DNA of 64,000 nucleotides. Source: Paralithodes platypus. Lineage: Eukaryota; Arthropoda; Malacostraca; Decapoda; Lithodidae. The first letter of the stretch is position 1. Each line of letters begins with the position of its first letter. The notes under the pieces are model-generated. The model was not told the DNA's origin. It did not search any database and saw only the letters and a program-made list of their open reading frames with translations. Below, one piece after another: positions 9,964 through 21,578 of the stretch. A program made the position numbers and the translations under genes. The stretch spans positions 23,262,015-23,326,014 of the forward strand of contig CM064517.1 of NCBI GenBank assembly GCA_032716605.1, given 5' to 3'.

Positions 9964-12566
9964 TTATGGTGGGGTTGGTGGTGCTGGACGCTTTGCCGGC
10001 TGGCTGGTGTTGGCCGAAGACTGGCCCTGACCTGGTTTATTCTGGCCGCGTCCTCTCTGACCTGAAAACCTACTCTGTCTATGCCTGTACTGACCCTGGG
10101 GGGAGTGGGAGGACTTAGGCGGAAGAAAAGGTTTAGATCCCCCTGGCTGAGCTTTAGTAGTAGGCCTGGGTTTGGGGAAGTTAAATGCAGGTTTCTTAGA
10201 AGGGGTGGGACTGTGCTTAACGGCCTGTGCCATATTGAACACCGTTCGCCACACTTCAGGGGTCATTAAAGAGGGAGTAAGCACTGGTGACATAACCACC
10301 TGATTAGCAATGCGATCAGGTAGCTTGCGAACTAACGACATCCTAAGATCTTGTCGTGCTCGTACCGCCTCAAGCAAGGCGGTGCGTATGTCACCCAAGG
10401 ATTGGATTGACGACTGAAGAATCAGTCGCCGGGATAACTCAACCGATCTTCGAGCATCCGCATCTGCGATTGCCTGAGTGGACCGTAGTAAAGACTTAGC
10501 CACCTGCTGAGATACTATGTACTGCGAGAACAGGCGAAAAGCTTTTCCCCGTAGCCTAAATTCTCTGTCTAGGTGAGTAGGGTAGGGGTAGTGAATGGGT
10601 CCTTCAGCTCACAAAGATTAATCTTAGGGGCAGCTAGAAATGAAAACAAAGCTGACGGGACTCCGCCGGCAGAACCCACCGGCATGGAGAACCATGAATG
10701 AGTATCTTGAGGGATCTGGTGGGAAGATTTAGAAGTGAAAGTGGTTGCAAAGTTTTGAGCCTCTACCTCCCAATCTACCCAAGGTCCTGGTCCCAACTGT
10801 CCCACCTTCAAAACTGGATTAGCTGCGTCGTCTGTGACGGTCTGTAAATCTAGTTCAGGAGTGAGAGCTGACAGAGTCTTAATATCATTAAACCCATCCA
10901 GCTTAGACCAGTCTGAAAATAGTTTTGAAGCTGAGGCAGGGGGTAAAGCAGGCTTAGAAGCATACACAAAATAATCTTGGTGATAATAACTAGGTATAGC
11001 CTTGATGTTTACGTCCAGAACATTACCCAAAGTATCCACGGCCCTTAATTTCTTTGACTTATTGCCCTGGATGACCCACTCACGCGGTACCGGGAGTTCC
11101 CCTGACAAGGTAGGTTGGGCAAGCTCTGGTTTAGAGGGGTTCAAAAGAACCCATGACTCGTCTGGCCCATAAAGTAAGGGCATAGCTACCTTTCTAAGAG
11201 GCGCTTTGTCTAGAGGGGGTGGATTGACATCCGTTATGACCCTGACATTTGAAGTTGTCAATGCCGCCGTAGCAGGCCTAGTGATCCCTGAGGTTAACAG
11301 AGTGGGAGGGTTAGGGATCTTAGATAAATCAATCGAAGTCATCAGAGGCCGTACCGTAGAACTTGTCGTGGGAGCCCCCAAGTCCATTGTGGGGTTTTCC
11401 TGTTGTTGGCCAAAAAATTTAGATAAAGCATGAGTAAGCAGCCCATTAATTTCTTGTGCCGTAACAAACTGGTTTGATGAAGAACTTACAGGTGAATCAT
11501 TAGTATCCTGTGCGGCGTCCAAGCCTGAGCCTGACCCTTGTCCTTCCATCTCCGAAATTATTGAAACTTCGTCTTTCTCCTCCTGATCCTCCTGAGAAGA
11601 CCCCGCCGAGGCAGGGGTACCTTGTTGCCAAGATAAGTCTGGGATAGAGGATGGGATCGCCGCGTCCCTGTGGACATCGGCTACTGTGTGACTCGTTTGA
11701 GTCGGACGTGGGTGGTCAGACCCTGGTTGAGCAAACCGCCAAACACCGAGGCCCTGGCCTACGCTCTCTTGAGAGTCTGAAACATTCTCAATTACTGAAC
11801 CCCCTGAACTTTCCAATTCCAGGGTTAAAATATTAAGTGGCAAATCCTCTTTTGGGACAGGCGCTGCACTGGACTCTTGGGCCTTAACACAAACTCTGTC
11901 TGGGGTAGAGGTACGATGAGATGCACTAGAAGTTGGTGAATGTCGAGAGGACTTCCGTTTATGTGAATCCTTTTTGGAGGATTTATGGCTACGGTGTGAC
12001 CGCGAACTAATCTTAGATCTGGAGGATTCCTCGCCGTGACCACTGGTGGAACCTTCCGTCCTACTCTTCTTACTCGCCGGTGAAGAGGCACGACTAGATG
12101 ACTGGTGTCTAAGAGGAGACCTAGACCGAGATCTCGCCCGAGACGAGGAGGCGGATACCGGGGGTGTAGGCTCTCTTGGGCGTTTAGGTGTAGCAGCAGA
12201 AGATACAGAACCCTGACCAGTCTCCGCCGGCTTAATACTCGTGACTCTAGAGGAACGTTTAGGGGGAGGGTGTTCGGAGAGCAATCTATCCCAAAGTGGG
12301 ACGTTGTCACATTGAAGTGATTTATGCGCAACAATGGTAGTGTAGGCTGACATCTGTTGCCTGACCTCTCTCAACGCGGTCTTATCATTATCACAAAGGA
12401 CCTTTACAGCTAATTGGGAGCAAAAAGAACAATTACGCATAACCCAGAGACCCCTTGAACGGTCTAGACATTTAACACACCTTATGCAAAGGGTATGCGC
12501 AAAAATAGGGATACCAGCACAAGCAGGGGTAGTGCACAAAGCAAAAACTGGGGCCACGGTAGCCAT
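9964..12566 (-). pseudogene. DIRS-A2 gag-like protein, frameshifted
   Basis: The Gag-like protein probably coats DIRS RNA. It starts at a true ATG (MATVAPVFALC). Residues 10-55 are Cys-rich (CTTPACAG, then CIRCVKC, then CSFC), suggesting metal binding. A long Ser/Arg/Lys-rich stretch follows (RARSRSRSPLR), then an acidic region, a conserved middle with KVAMPLLYGPDESW and KLFSDWSKLDGF, and an Arg/Gly/Pro-rich tail. One G is missing near 10581 (GTAGGGTAGGGG against GTAGGGGTAGGGG in A3), shifting the frame after DPFTTPT; the tail continues 10503-9964. The tail ends early because TCA of the slippery site is TAA here. Confidence 0.88.
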
Positions 12567-14849
12567 GACAGAGACTGGTGGGAGAAAACTACCGCCGGGT
12601 CTGTATTGGTCCGCCGGAGCTCAGCTCTGGAAAAAAAGAAAATTTCCAGGAATTAATGCTCATAAGGTTAACCCAACATGTTCGCACACAAGTGTTAATA
12701 ACCCGCCGGGTAACGAGATGTAATGACACAACGAACACAGCTCGCTACGCGGCGGGGTTCAGAATATCTAAACAAATCTTTTGTTAAAGAAAGTGAAGAA
12801 TACCCTCTGATATAATATAACGGTCCAGCATGGCGCTTATAGTCTCTTGGTGGTGGTGACTGTCTCAAGATTCAATTTTGTAACCAAGCAACCCCCCATA
12901 AAGACGCCGGCCCTTGAAATATTTTAGTAGAATAGCACAGGGCAGATCTGATGTGTAACGAATTGTCACAAAAGATCTCCGTAAGTTTGAAGGCGGCGAT
13001 ACCTAATTGTATCACTAAATTAAGTGGTTAAATCGAAATCGAATTTTGTAAATTCCTTAGTTCCTCCACCTAGGAGCACCCACCGGGTGTGAAGAAACGA
13101 TATTAACCTAATTGAACCTTCAATCGCCGTAAGTGTAAAGGCGGCGATACACATAGTATCACTTAAAATGGATTGGTTAACTAACTGAAAGACATAAGTC
13201 GTTCATCCCACCCTACCCAGGTACACCCGCCGGGTGAGATGTCCAAACGTTAACCCCATAAGTTCCTGTCCCCACTTCTTTGTAAATGATCGCCGGGGAG
13301 GAAAGCCTAAAACAACAGTTAGGTTTTTCATGTGGTTTTTGTAAAACCGGGTAGAAAAACTACATAACGTATGTCCGCATGAACAACGTTTTATAGATGG
13401 GTACAGCCATCCCGCCGGGAATCAAAGGAGGCCTGAAACCAGGCACCCACAGAGACGCAGTCCTGGAGAGCCACAGACACCCCAACGCCGGGGAAACAAG
13501 CCAGTGTTAACAACCACGTGTGGCCCAACACGGCTCTTGGCCGGGATTTTTTCATGGTGAAACCGAGAAAAAACCCGCCGGAAGGAAACCCACCCTGAAC
13601 AGACACCATCTGAACAAACAAGAGACACGAGGAGAGCCACGCACGACTAACCCAAGGTCACTCAATAATCCGTGGAATTAGCCAATACACAACTAAACCA
13701 GGAAACAATTATAGTCCGAGGAATTAGCCAATACACAACTAAAACCCGGATACACATGACACAGTAGGGCATATTTATAAATAATAAACAATAACACTAG
13801 TACATGTGGCAAAGCTACGAGCGGCTGGCTAGGCCTAGGTAGACGGCATAATAAATGTTGAAATATACACTTGGGCGGGTGCCCAACCCCGAAAAGGGTT
13901 GAAATAGGGGAGCTATCCCCCCGCCAAAGGCGGCTTTCTAGGGCCTTTCCTAGCTGATGCTGAGAGGATTGGGTTCTAGTCATGTGGTGATGGGCTGGTC
14001 TATCAGAGTGAGAACTGAGCGATCTCTGCCATACCCATAGCTTACTCTGACTGTTCCTTTTACTTATATATTTTCTAGATCTCAAGTGACGGCGTCTCTT
14101 GCGTGGATTGACCTAATCTACCAAGATTGGAAGCCAAAGCGTCACATCTTTCCTTTGCCCCTCAACTTTCTCTTCATAATTGCTGAGGGGCACAGGGCCC
14201 TGGGTGGGGCTTTGGTTTCCCGGGCGTTTCCGCACCCTCCTCAGCTCCCCGCCATGGAGTGGCTTCGGTCACCCAGGCTTTATTGTGGTCGGCAGGGAGG
14301 GTTCTGTGGGGGCGCTCGGTTACGGCCTTGGCCTTGCTCGGGGCCTTGGGGCTGTTCGGCCAGGCAGCTTGAGGAAAAACAACAACAACAACAACAACAC
14401 TGGAAATATCACAACAGGAACCACCGCCAACACACCACCGTAGCAAATACTTCCGACAAAGGGAAGACTGACTCGGGACCCAGAAAAAACTTCACCAAGT
14501 GAAGAAAAATACGCTGGGAACGTCAGAAAACAAAGCTTACCTCATCAGAAAGATAAAAGGCAGCAATAAATAACGCGTAGTGAAAGCCGCCTGCATCACA
14601 AACTAACTCAACTGTGAAAAAGTTCACATGTCCACAACGGGACCACGAGGGTACATCCGAAATAGATGCCCCATACACTCGACCCAAAATACACTGCACT
14701 GCGGGCAACCAGCCCAGGACACTCCTGCTACGCCTATCCTAACCTTACTCGATACATCCTGGAGTAAACAAATGAGAAAAAACTCACTAGGGACGCAACG
14801 AATGCGGAACTAGCGGAGCCACGTCCGGGCAGGCTGAGCGCAGAGCAGA
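12567..14849 (-). other. DIRS-A2 5' leader with probable intron
   Basis: There is no coding frame. Reading from the element 5' side, GATGAG followed by GTAAGC at 14540-14535 is a strong splice donor. A pyrimidine run ending in CCAG at 12630-12627, 60 nt before the gag ATG, is a strong acceptor. The predicted intron is 12627-14540 and contains the S2 SINE. It also holds two ATCGCC/GGCGAT hairpins, CACCCGCCGGGTG-type palindromes and a 46-bp tandem duplication, better preserved in A4. Confidence 0.6.
13871..14396 (+). mobile_element. SINE S2 copy a (CAA tail)
   Basis: A 526-bp insertion is absent from A3 and A4 at the same place (ATACACAAACACTGG uninterrupted). It begins TTGGGCGGGTGCCCAACCCC and ends GGCTGTTCGGCCAGGCAGCTT followed by a CAA repeat. 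A second full copy is at 42804-43335 and a truncated one at 39994-40151. The last 30-40 bp match the 3' end of LINE-X, so that LINE probably mobilises it. I did not find clear polymerase III boxes at its head. Confidence 0.85.
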
Positions 14850-15160
14850 GAAGGAGGAATGACGCCTGAATCAGCGTCTGGTCAGAGATCCACACAAGTA
14901 CATCCACGATATGATGGAAAGCTTATTAGATAGTTATTCTTATTTTCTTTTTGTTTTTATTTTTTACGAAGTTTTTTCGTAGTGAGAACCCAATTCATAA
15001 TGACTGAAGCCATGAGTGAGGTCGCGTGCGCTCATGATGAAGGCTCCTCAGTTTTTTAAATGCTCTGCGCGGTAGATTCACAACTACGGCGGATTAGTGT
15101 TTGAAGAGGATGTCTTATGTAATAGGCATGTTCGTCAATGATGGAGGGGCCACTAATAAA
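14850..15160 (-). repeat. DIRS-A2 5' inverted terminal repeat
   Basis: This is the reverse complement of 4977-5282, plus the 5' end GGCCACTAATAAA. It probably carries the promoter of the element, because the leader starts immediately inside it. It ends exactly where the recombinase codons of A1 resume (TACTTGTCAG). Confidence 0.92.
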
Positions 15161-15223
15161 TACTTGTCAGTTGCTCTGGACAAACCTTCCTTACCATGTA
15201 TAGCTTTAAGGCAGAGGGTCTAG
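15161..15223 (+). pseudogene. DIRS-A1 recombinase, C-terminal 20 codons
   Basis: These are the displaced end of the recombinase gene at 4012-4929. It begins with the nucleophilic Tyr (YLSVALDKPSLPC) and ends with TAG at 15221-15223. Together with the first part it would make a complete YR reading, showing the split was caused by DIRS-A2 alone. Confidence 0.9.
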
Positions 15224-15788
15224 GTGGCCCTACTGTCACTTTTGTTTACTTTCAAGGAAAAGGGGGGGGGGGGGTGCAGTCAGTGTAACATAGGACACCC
15301 TAGACCCCGCCGGAGTATGAGAGCTGTGATACAATTTAAGGTTAAAATGTGATATGAAAATTTCTCAGTGAGAAATTGTGCTAGTACAATGTTAGTACAA
15401 AACAATGGAGTTGTTATAGTAGTTTTAGCTGTGAAAGCAATTTAGTATTAAACAGTGGAGATTTTTTGCAAATTATTTTTCACGAATATTATGGGGTTTA
15501 TTATTTGCACATGTAAACTTATAACTTGTTATTTTTTTGTCACCACTCGTTGAGTGGGGTGCCTTGGTAACTACAGATCTGTTCACAGAATCTCCAGAGT
15601 TACCCCCTTTTTTGTCAAGCAGGCTTCTTTGAAGCACGCACCTGCTTGAACCCCCTTTTTTGTATTTATATGGTCTGCGCCGTAATTAAATATATTTTTC
15701 AAAGTAAGAATACTATGTGGTTGTTTGATTATCTGCTTTGCTAGAGTTATGATATGATTACGAATGTCCCCCTCCAGTCTTAGAAATC
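15224..15788 (+). other. DIRS-A1 3' untranslated region
   Basis: Non-coding, with a run of 12 G at about 15263-15274. It aligns in reverse with 5463-6595 (without the SINE) and 47111-47676. No gene is seen. Confidence 0.8.
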
Positions 15789-15896
15789 AGGCATGTTCGT
15801 CAATGATGGAGGGGCCACTAATAAATTATAGGTTTGACTCCTGTAAGGAAATAAAGAAAACCTAATATTTAGTAGTGGCCCCGTAATCATTGACGA
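15789..15896. repeat. DIRS-A1 internal complementary region
   Basis: This copy reads in the same sense as the predicted circle junction on this strand: AGGCATGTTCG through CACTAATAAA at 15825, then TTATAGGTTTGACTCC onward. It is the inverse orientation of 5356-5462, matching the opposite orientation of A1. Confidence 0.9.
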
Positions 15897-15968
15897 CTGG
15901 GGCCCTCCCGACCGTCCCCTTCCCATTCGTTGATGTATTGAGGATTTTGGTTTACTTGATATGTCAGT

Positions 15969-16318
15969 GAAGGAAGAATGACGCCTGAATCAGCATCTGG
16001 TCAAAGATCCACACAAGTACATCCACGATATGATGGAAAGCTTATTGGATAGTTATTCTTATTTTCTTCTTGTTTTTATTTTTTACGAAGTTTTTTCGTA
16101 GTGAGAACCCAATTCATAATGACTGAAGCCATGAGTGAGGTCGCGTGCGCTCATGATGAAGGCTCCTCAGATTTTAAATGCTCTGCGCGGTAGATTCAAA
16201 CTACGGCGGATTAGTGTTTGAAGAGGATGCCTTATGTAATAGGCATGTTCGTCAATGATTACGGGGCTACTACTAAATATTAGGTTTTCTTTATCTCCTT
16301 ACAGGAGTCAAACCTATA
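15969..16318 (+). repeat. DIRS-A1 3' terminal repeat with extension
   Basis: Positions 15969-16272 match the family A inverted terminal repeat. Positions 16273-16318 are the 3' extension ending CAGGAGTCAAACCTATA. The element ends here; GTATGTACTC belongs to the flanking LINE fragment. Confidence 0.9.
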
Positions 16319-16534
16319 GTATGTACTCAACAGAACTTAGTTGTCTCATGGTCAGTGGCAGTCTGTTATATAACCTTGGAGCCATGTAAGAGAATGATCT
16401 CTTAAAGAAAGATGACTGCCGGAAAGCCCACGGCTCATCAAGACGCAGGGGGTCATCGTCATGGCGCACGACTACATCATGGCGTGCCGGTGGACGCCTG
16501 AGCAGCTCTGCAAGATTCCCGGGCTCACCAGGGC
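16319..16534 (-). pseudogene. L2-like LINE RT C-terminal fragment
   Basis: Read on the minus strand, the fragment encodes GEPGNLAELLRRPPARHD, then DDPLRLDEPWAF, then SFSYMAPRLYNRLP. This is the typical end of L2/CR1-group LINE polyproteins (compare LINE-Z at 40900-41157). Its 5' end joins DIRS-A3 RNase H sequence at 16534/16535 and its 3' side is cut by the end of DIRS-A1. The simplest reading is that this LINE inserted into A3 and A1 later inserted into the LINE. Confidence 0.8.
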
Positions 16535-17728
16535 CCCTGACCCTGGTGCCCCTGATTTGACTGAAATCCCCACCCTATTGTGCCTCACGCATCCGTGTCT
16601 ACCCATACCATTGGTGGAGGAGAGGTCCATGACATTATTGAGTGCAATGTTTCCCTCTTCGCCCAGACCGCTAGTAAGGTGTGGATTAATTTCGGGATGG
16701 GCCATAATTTTCCCGCCGGTAAGAGCGGGAAATATTTGTTGCCTTCCAATTTTAATCGTTTTACTTTCAACCGGCCCAACTTGACAGTTAGTTGAATCCA
16801 GTTGAGAGAGCCGACCAGAGACTCCCAGACCCTTCGCGTCGTAGTCAGACTGTGAAACCTGAACAGTTTCCTGCGAAACCTGTTGCGATTCTCCACACTC
16901 TGACTCAGAGTGAGAGCGGCGGTGTCCCAGACCAGCCCTATCCACTGAATTACTCGTGAGGGAACAAGGTTTGACTTTACCAGATTTACCTTGAAGCCTA
17001 GAGTTTTGACATGATTTAAAATGATATTGACATGTTTTATGCATAATTGTTGTGTCTCTGCCACCACCAGCCAGTCGTCTAGATACCACAACACTCTGAT
17101 CCCCTGTTTTAACAATGGCATCAGGGCTTGCCGGACTAGTTTTGTGAATAATCGAGGTGCCAGGTTCAAGCCGAACGGCATCCTCTGAAAAACAAAATTT
17201 TGGTGCCTGATCCGTAAGGCCAAAAACCTTTGAAATCTTTTGTTGACCGATACGTGCCAATAGGCGTCTGTCAGGTCTAGTGAACACATCCAACCTCCCG
17301 GCAGAAGTGTTAGCCTGATTTGGTGTACTGTTAACATTCTGAAAGATTCGTTGTGAATGTGAAGATTCAGATAAGACAGGTCTACGACCGGCCTCATCTG
17401 AACACTGTCCCTTTTGGGAACCAAAATAGTTTGGACGTGAATACAGGGTAATTTGGGGGGACCGGGATGATGACATTCTTGGCAATCATTTCCTGGGCTA
17501 GTGACTCCACCTCTACAGAAACAAAATTCGCCGTTGTCGGCTGACGTAATCGAGGTCGCCGGAGCCACTGCCAAGTGATGCCTTTGCGTGCCACCATCCG
17601 TGCCCAAGTGTTTAACGGCCATGCTTGGTGACACGTTCGGAACGACCCAGTTAGCAGACAAGGGTTCGCCGGCTGTACTACCCTCGGTTCCTCCGGCCTT
17701 AAGGTAGGCGCCGGGAGTGAGAGAGACT
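16535..17728 (-). pseudogene. DIRS-A3 RT, truncated in RNase H
   Basis: The RT domain carries VPKRDSVQMRPVVDLS, RMPFGLNLAPRLF and WYLDDWLVV, followed by the start of RNase H (VDTDASGTIGWG). One A is missing in the run near 17425 (CCAAAATAG against CCAAAAATAG in A2), which shifts the frame before VPKRDS. A 3-nt deletion near 16855 removes one Leu. It is separated from its gag by DIRS-B1, and its C-terminal part is lost at the junction with the L2-like fragment. Confidence 0.88.
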
Positions 17729-18075
17729 GGGAGGTTTGACGTACCTCCCAACCTACCAAATAGGAAAACCTACTATTTGGTAGTAGTCTTGGAAAATCCA
17801 ACGTCAAGGCTATTAACCTAATTGCAATGACGACTTGTCTATTTTGACTGCTATGTCGTCATTCCAACCGCGGTTAAAAAGAAAACGTCTAGAGTCTACT
17901 CCTTATCTTGCTCTAGGAGACGTTGTACATTAACCAAAACTACCACCGAAGGTGAAAAAAGTATAGAAGAGAAGAAAAAGGGGTTTACCTTAGTTACCGC
18001 TCAAGGCCCATCCCGTGTTCCGTCATGCGCCGATCCCTGTCGAACGTGCGCATGAGCGACCCTCTCTTGTTATCA
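17729..18075 (-). repeat. DIRS-B1 3' terminal repeat with hairpin extension
   Basis: Positions 17781-18075 are the reverse complement of 26338-26630 (about 293 bp). The 17729-17780 extension contains two perfect hairpins: GGGAGGT with ACCTCCC, and CCAAATAG with CTATTTGG. Confidence 0.92.
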
Positions 18076-18137
18076 CATCTCACGTCAGCAGAAGAACGCG
18101 GATGGGCAGGGGTCCGGCGTGAGGGAGGGTATTATGT

Positions 18138-18247
18138 ACGTTGGATTTTCCAAGACTACTACCAAATAGTAGGTTTTCCTATTTGGTAGGTTGGGAGGTA
18201 CGTCAAACCTCCCAATTTGTTAGTAGTCTTGGCAAATCCAACGTCAA
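18138..18247. repeat. DIRS-B1 internal complementary region
   Basis: This is the reverse complement of the 3' extension, ending CAAACCTCCC at 18213, joined to the reverse complement of the 5' end, AATTTGTTAGTAGTC. The junction equals the head-to-tail circle junction of the element. Confidence 0.9.
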
Positions 18248-18689
18248 TGTTGCATAACAAATAGGAGGAGGACATCCAAGCCCAACATACCAAAAAAAAA
18301 CAATGCATAAGACAAAATTATGAATGACAAAGAAACACAATTTAAACAAGAGAGTTTAATAAAAGCGTGAAAAACTGAGGAGTAGCTAAATAGAGCAGTT
18401 TTAACACGTGCCCGTCATTCATAGTAATGCAAAATCATAGACTTGTCTTAAACCAAAAAGTACTGTACACAAAATCCCTTTTCTTCCAAAACGAACAAAA
18501 ACATGGATCACATAAACAAAACACAATTTTCAATGAGGCAAAAACACTTATGTACTGTATACATATAACATAATCCCAAACTTGCAATCCAGTGTTGCAA
18601 ACCCGTACTTCCCTCCCCCCCTTTTCTAAAGAAAACAAAGTAAAAGAAAGAGTGACTAGGGGGGAAGACCAGGCAACTTCGCGAGAGCC
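18248..18689 (-). other. DIRS-B1 3' untranslated region
   Basis: This is an AT-rich stretch without a coding frame, aligned with 49128-49565 of B2. It lies between the recombinase stop and the internal complementary region. Confidence 0.75.
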
Positions 18690-19690
18690 CTAGGAAACAC
18701 GACTCCCGAGAGCAATCACAGGCCGAGGGGGTCTAACAATGGACATGGAGAGGTAGGAGGAGACGAAGGTATGGACAGAAGACCACAAACCCGCCGAGGC
18801 GACGTCAGGCAACGAACGAGTCTGCAGGAACCGTAAGGAGGCAGCAAAGGATCGCACATCGTGCGCAGAACCCCCGACAAGCAGGGTTACTGGCACGAAT
18901 GACCCGACAAATGTGGCGTCCTATCTGTACCTTCGAGAGCCTCCTACCAGTCCGAGGAGACACCCACACAGCAGTACCCGAAGTCGGAGCCACAGACTCA
19001 ACATAGGAGGGCAAGGCCTGCACCGGGCACAACACATGGTGAGTATGCCCACGCTTTAAAGCCTGGATGGTGAAAGGCTTGAAAACGTGGGTCTCTCTCT
19101 CATTCTTGGCAACAAAATGAGGGGAGGGGGCTAACGTGACGACATTCAAGGACGGGGAGAAGCGCATGCATTCCTGGGACCGCGACATGGCAGCTAGTTC
19201 AGACACCCTATCCCCAGTGGCCAGAGCGACAAGGAAGAGTGTACGCTCCAGCAACTGAACCGGTGTAGTATCCCGTGTAAATGCGTGTGAAGCCAGAAGG
19301 TCCAGAGCACGCCCCAGATCCCACTGAGGAGGGATCTGGCGCGGAGGCGGTCGCTCCCTGAAGGCAGCCTTCATGAAGGAATCCAGCTCCTTCGGTGGAA
19401 CGACCAGCCCAGTGACGGACTCAAAGACCTCCCGGATGGCAGACAAGTGGTTACGTATAGTGTTGACTTGAAAGCGACGTGTACGGAAGAGGTGAAACAA
19501 GTAGTGTAGGACGAGGGAAGGAGAGCTAACAGTCTGGCGAGTGTCCTGTATCCACCTAGTAAAAGACCTCCAGTGGGACTCGTAAGTCCCCCAAGTCGAA
19601 GACGTCCATGAACGCTTCAGGAAGTCAGTCAGGTCCCGTCTGTGGACTGGGAGCCACCGTGCCTCACGAACATCCACGATGCGAAGGCCA
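18690..19690 (-). pseudogene. DIRS-B1 tyrosine recombinase, frameshifted
   Basis: The integrating recombinase has Arg in ATGDRVSELAAM, His-x-x-Arg in SAHDVRSF and Tyr in FVSSYLSMS. One extra C near 18869-18873 (five against four in B2) breaks the frame just before the His-x-x-Arg box, so the first part runs out of frame and ends at 18805 while the last third is readable from 18896 to 18690. Its frame is -1 to the RT frame and overlaps the RT end. Confidence 0.88.
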
Positions 19691-21578
19691 ACGAGGTCCG
19701 CAGGTCGCCAACCTGGCTCAAGTGGAAGTTTGAGAGAGGGAGAGGGACCGGACTCGGGCACCACCGCCTCAACTGGGAGTACCAAGCCTGGGCTGGCCAC
19801 AGAGGCGCTATTAGCCAGACTCTGCCGCGGTACAGCCGCAGCCTCGCGAGGACTTTGCACATCAACAGTGCGTCTGGTGGCGGAAATATGTATATCGACT
19901 GCCACCTGTTCCAGTCTTCCATGAAAGCGTCCGGACCCCCCTCCGGAGTGCGAGTCCGGAGGGATAGGTACTGAGGCAACTTGCGCGTCTCCTTCGATGC
20001 GAACAAGTCGACCTCCGGAACACCCCAGGAAGCTGCGAGGTCGTCGAATACAGTCTGTTTCATTGCCCATTCTACAAGAACGCCCTGTCCTCTCGACAGG
20101 GCGTCCGCCCACAGGTTGGCAGTCCCGGGCAGGTAGGAGGCGTGCAGGGAGATGTTGTGTCGGTTCGCGAGGAAGAACAACTTCTCTGAGATCCCCAACA
20201 GAGTCAAAGACCTGGAGGACCCCTGCTTTTGGATACAGTGGACAGCTGTCTGATTGTCCATCCTGAAGGCCACCGACTTTCCCCGAAGGGCCAGCGCGTG
20301 GTCCCTCAGGAAGAACAAGGGAACCAACAGTTCGAGGGCATTGATGTGTAGGTGTGTGTGTCCCACCCATCTGCCGTGATGTTGATGTCCCAGGTTGGAT
20401 TGGTAACCCCACCCTACCTCGCTCGACGCATCCGTATCCACCCAGATCGTCGGCGGGGGGGGCGGTCCAGGGCACAGCCGCAGAGAGCGTGCCCCGAGCA
20501 ACCCAGTGTCCTAAGTGTCTGTGAATGGTACGCGGGATCGGCATGAGCCGATCCATAGGGGCCAACGGAAACACCTTGTTGCCCATGAGTATTAGGCGGC
20601 GCAGCCTGAGCCTCCCTAAGGGAATGGTCAGAGCGGCCCAATTCAGTGAACCCACTAACGAGTCCCAGATCCTCCTCGTGAGGGAGACCGAGTGCAACAC
20701 GGCGAAGACCTTCCTGCGAAGTTTCACCGCGTTTGGCTGACTCTGGGTCACTGTAGCGCTGGTCAGATCCCATTCGAGACCTACCCACGTCACGACACGC
20801 GACGGGGTCAGGCGTGACTTGGGAATATTGATTTTGAACCCTAACTGTGTGATGTGTTGAACTACTGTGAGGGTGTCGTGGACGCACTGTTCTAGGGTGT
20901 CTGAAACTATCAACCAGTCGTCCAAGTAAAACAGGATCTGGAGGCCGCCCCTGAGGAGAGGATCCAGAGCCTGCTTTACCAGTTTCGAGAAGATCCGCGG
21001 CGCGATGTTGAGACCGAAGGGAAGTCTGTCGAACATGAACACACGATCGGAAGTCTGAACGGCCAAGAATCGCTGGAAACGAGGATGGATAGGAACGTGC
21101 CAATACGCATCCTTGAGGTCCAGCGACACTACCCACGACAGAGGCCGCAGGGCCAGTCCTACCTGGTGCACCGTCAGCATCCGAAACCGTGTGTTCACGA
21201 TGTGCCCGTTGAGGGCCGACAGATCCACCACCGGTCGCATCGCGTCGCAGTCCTTCTTCGGTACCAGAAAAACACGGGAGAGGAAAACCGGTTGACCGGC
21301 TTTCACCTCCTTGACGATTCCCTGCTCGTGCATGGATGTAATCACGTCGGCCACCTCCGAAGAGACAGGCCGGCTTCGTTGACAAGAGCTGAGTGGGGGT
21401 CTGGACTTCCATCTCCAGGTTAGACCCCTCCGTGCAATCTTCCGCCCCCACGTCCCTCGTGGCCACCGAAGGGCGCAAGGGCGAAAATAACCTGTGGGAG
21501 CCCCCGAGATGAGGTGAGCGACCCTTTCTGCGAGGCGAGAAGGAGAACAAGGAGGAGACCGACCTGGAGAACCTACAC
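19629..21578 (-). pseudogene. DIRS-B1 RT-RNase H-methyltransferase-like, frameshifted
   Basis: The RT domain carries VPKKDCDAMRPVVDLSALNG, RLPFGLNIAPRIF and FYLDDWLIV. RNase H has VDTDASSEVGWG, RMDNQTAVHCIQKQGS and ANLWADALSR. The tail PDAFMEDWNRW with IYIFPPPDALL and VWLIAPLWPAQAWY resembles the adenine-methyltransferase-like domain of DIRS elements. Eight G instead of seven at about 20455-20462 shift the frame just before VDTDAS, so RT runs into the recombinase frame and a misleading RT-recombinase fusion of 849 codons appears. The natural end is at 19629. Confidence 0.9.

Larger units (their letters stand above)
4930..15160 (-). mobile_element. DIRS-A copy 2, complete but with three later insertions
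   Basis: This full-length DIRS1-like element is inserted in the recombinase gene of A1. Ends are TTATAGGTTTGACTCC (left, element 3' end) and GGCCACTAATAAA (right, element 5' end). Order on the minus strand is 5' ITR, leader with likely intron, gag, RT-RNase H, recombinase, 3' UTR, internal complementary region, 3' ITR. It measures 10,231 bp. Subtracting a SINE (5753-6300), a TTAA MITE (6838-7317) and an S2 SINE (13871-14396) leaves about 8.68 kb, matching A4 without its insert. Gag and RT have frameshifts; the recombinase is intact apart from the MITE. Confidence 0.93.
1392..16318 (+). mobile_element. DIRS-A copy 1, split by DIRS-A copy 2
   Basis: This DIRS1-like retrotransposon reads left to right. 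Its parts are the gag 3' end (1392-1649), RT-RNase H (1650-4039), recombinase (4012-4929 and 15161-15223), 3' UTR, internal complementary region (15789-15896) and 3' inverted terminal repeat with extension (15969-16318). The left end with most of gag is outside the window, beyond LINE-Y1. DIRS-A2 (4930-15160) sits inside the recombinase gene; removing it joins TCTAGA-type sequence to TACTTG and restores the Arg-Tyr-Leu of the active site. A TTAA MITE lies at 2922-3400. The right end reads CAAACCTATA and abuts an L2-like LINE fragment. Confidence 0.9.

Noticed and set aside
18805..21354. A natural RT-recombinase fusion of 849 codons
   Set aside because: It results from one extra G in B1 at 20455-20462; B2 has a separate RT ending at 50504.
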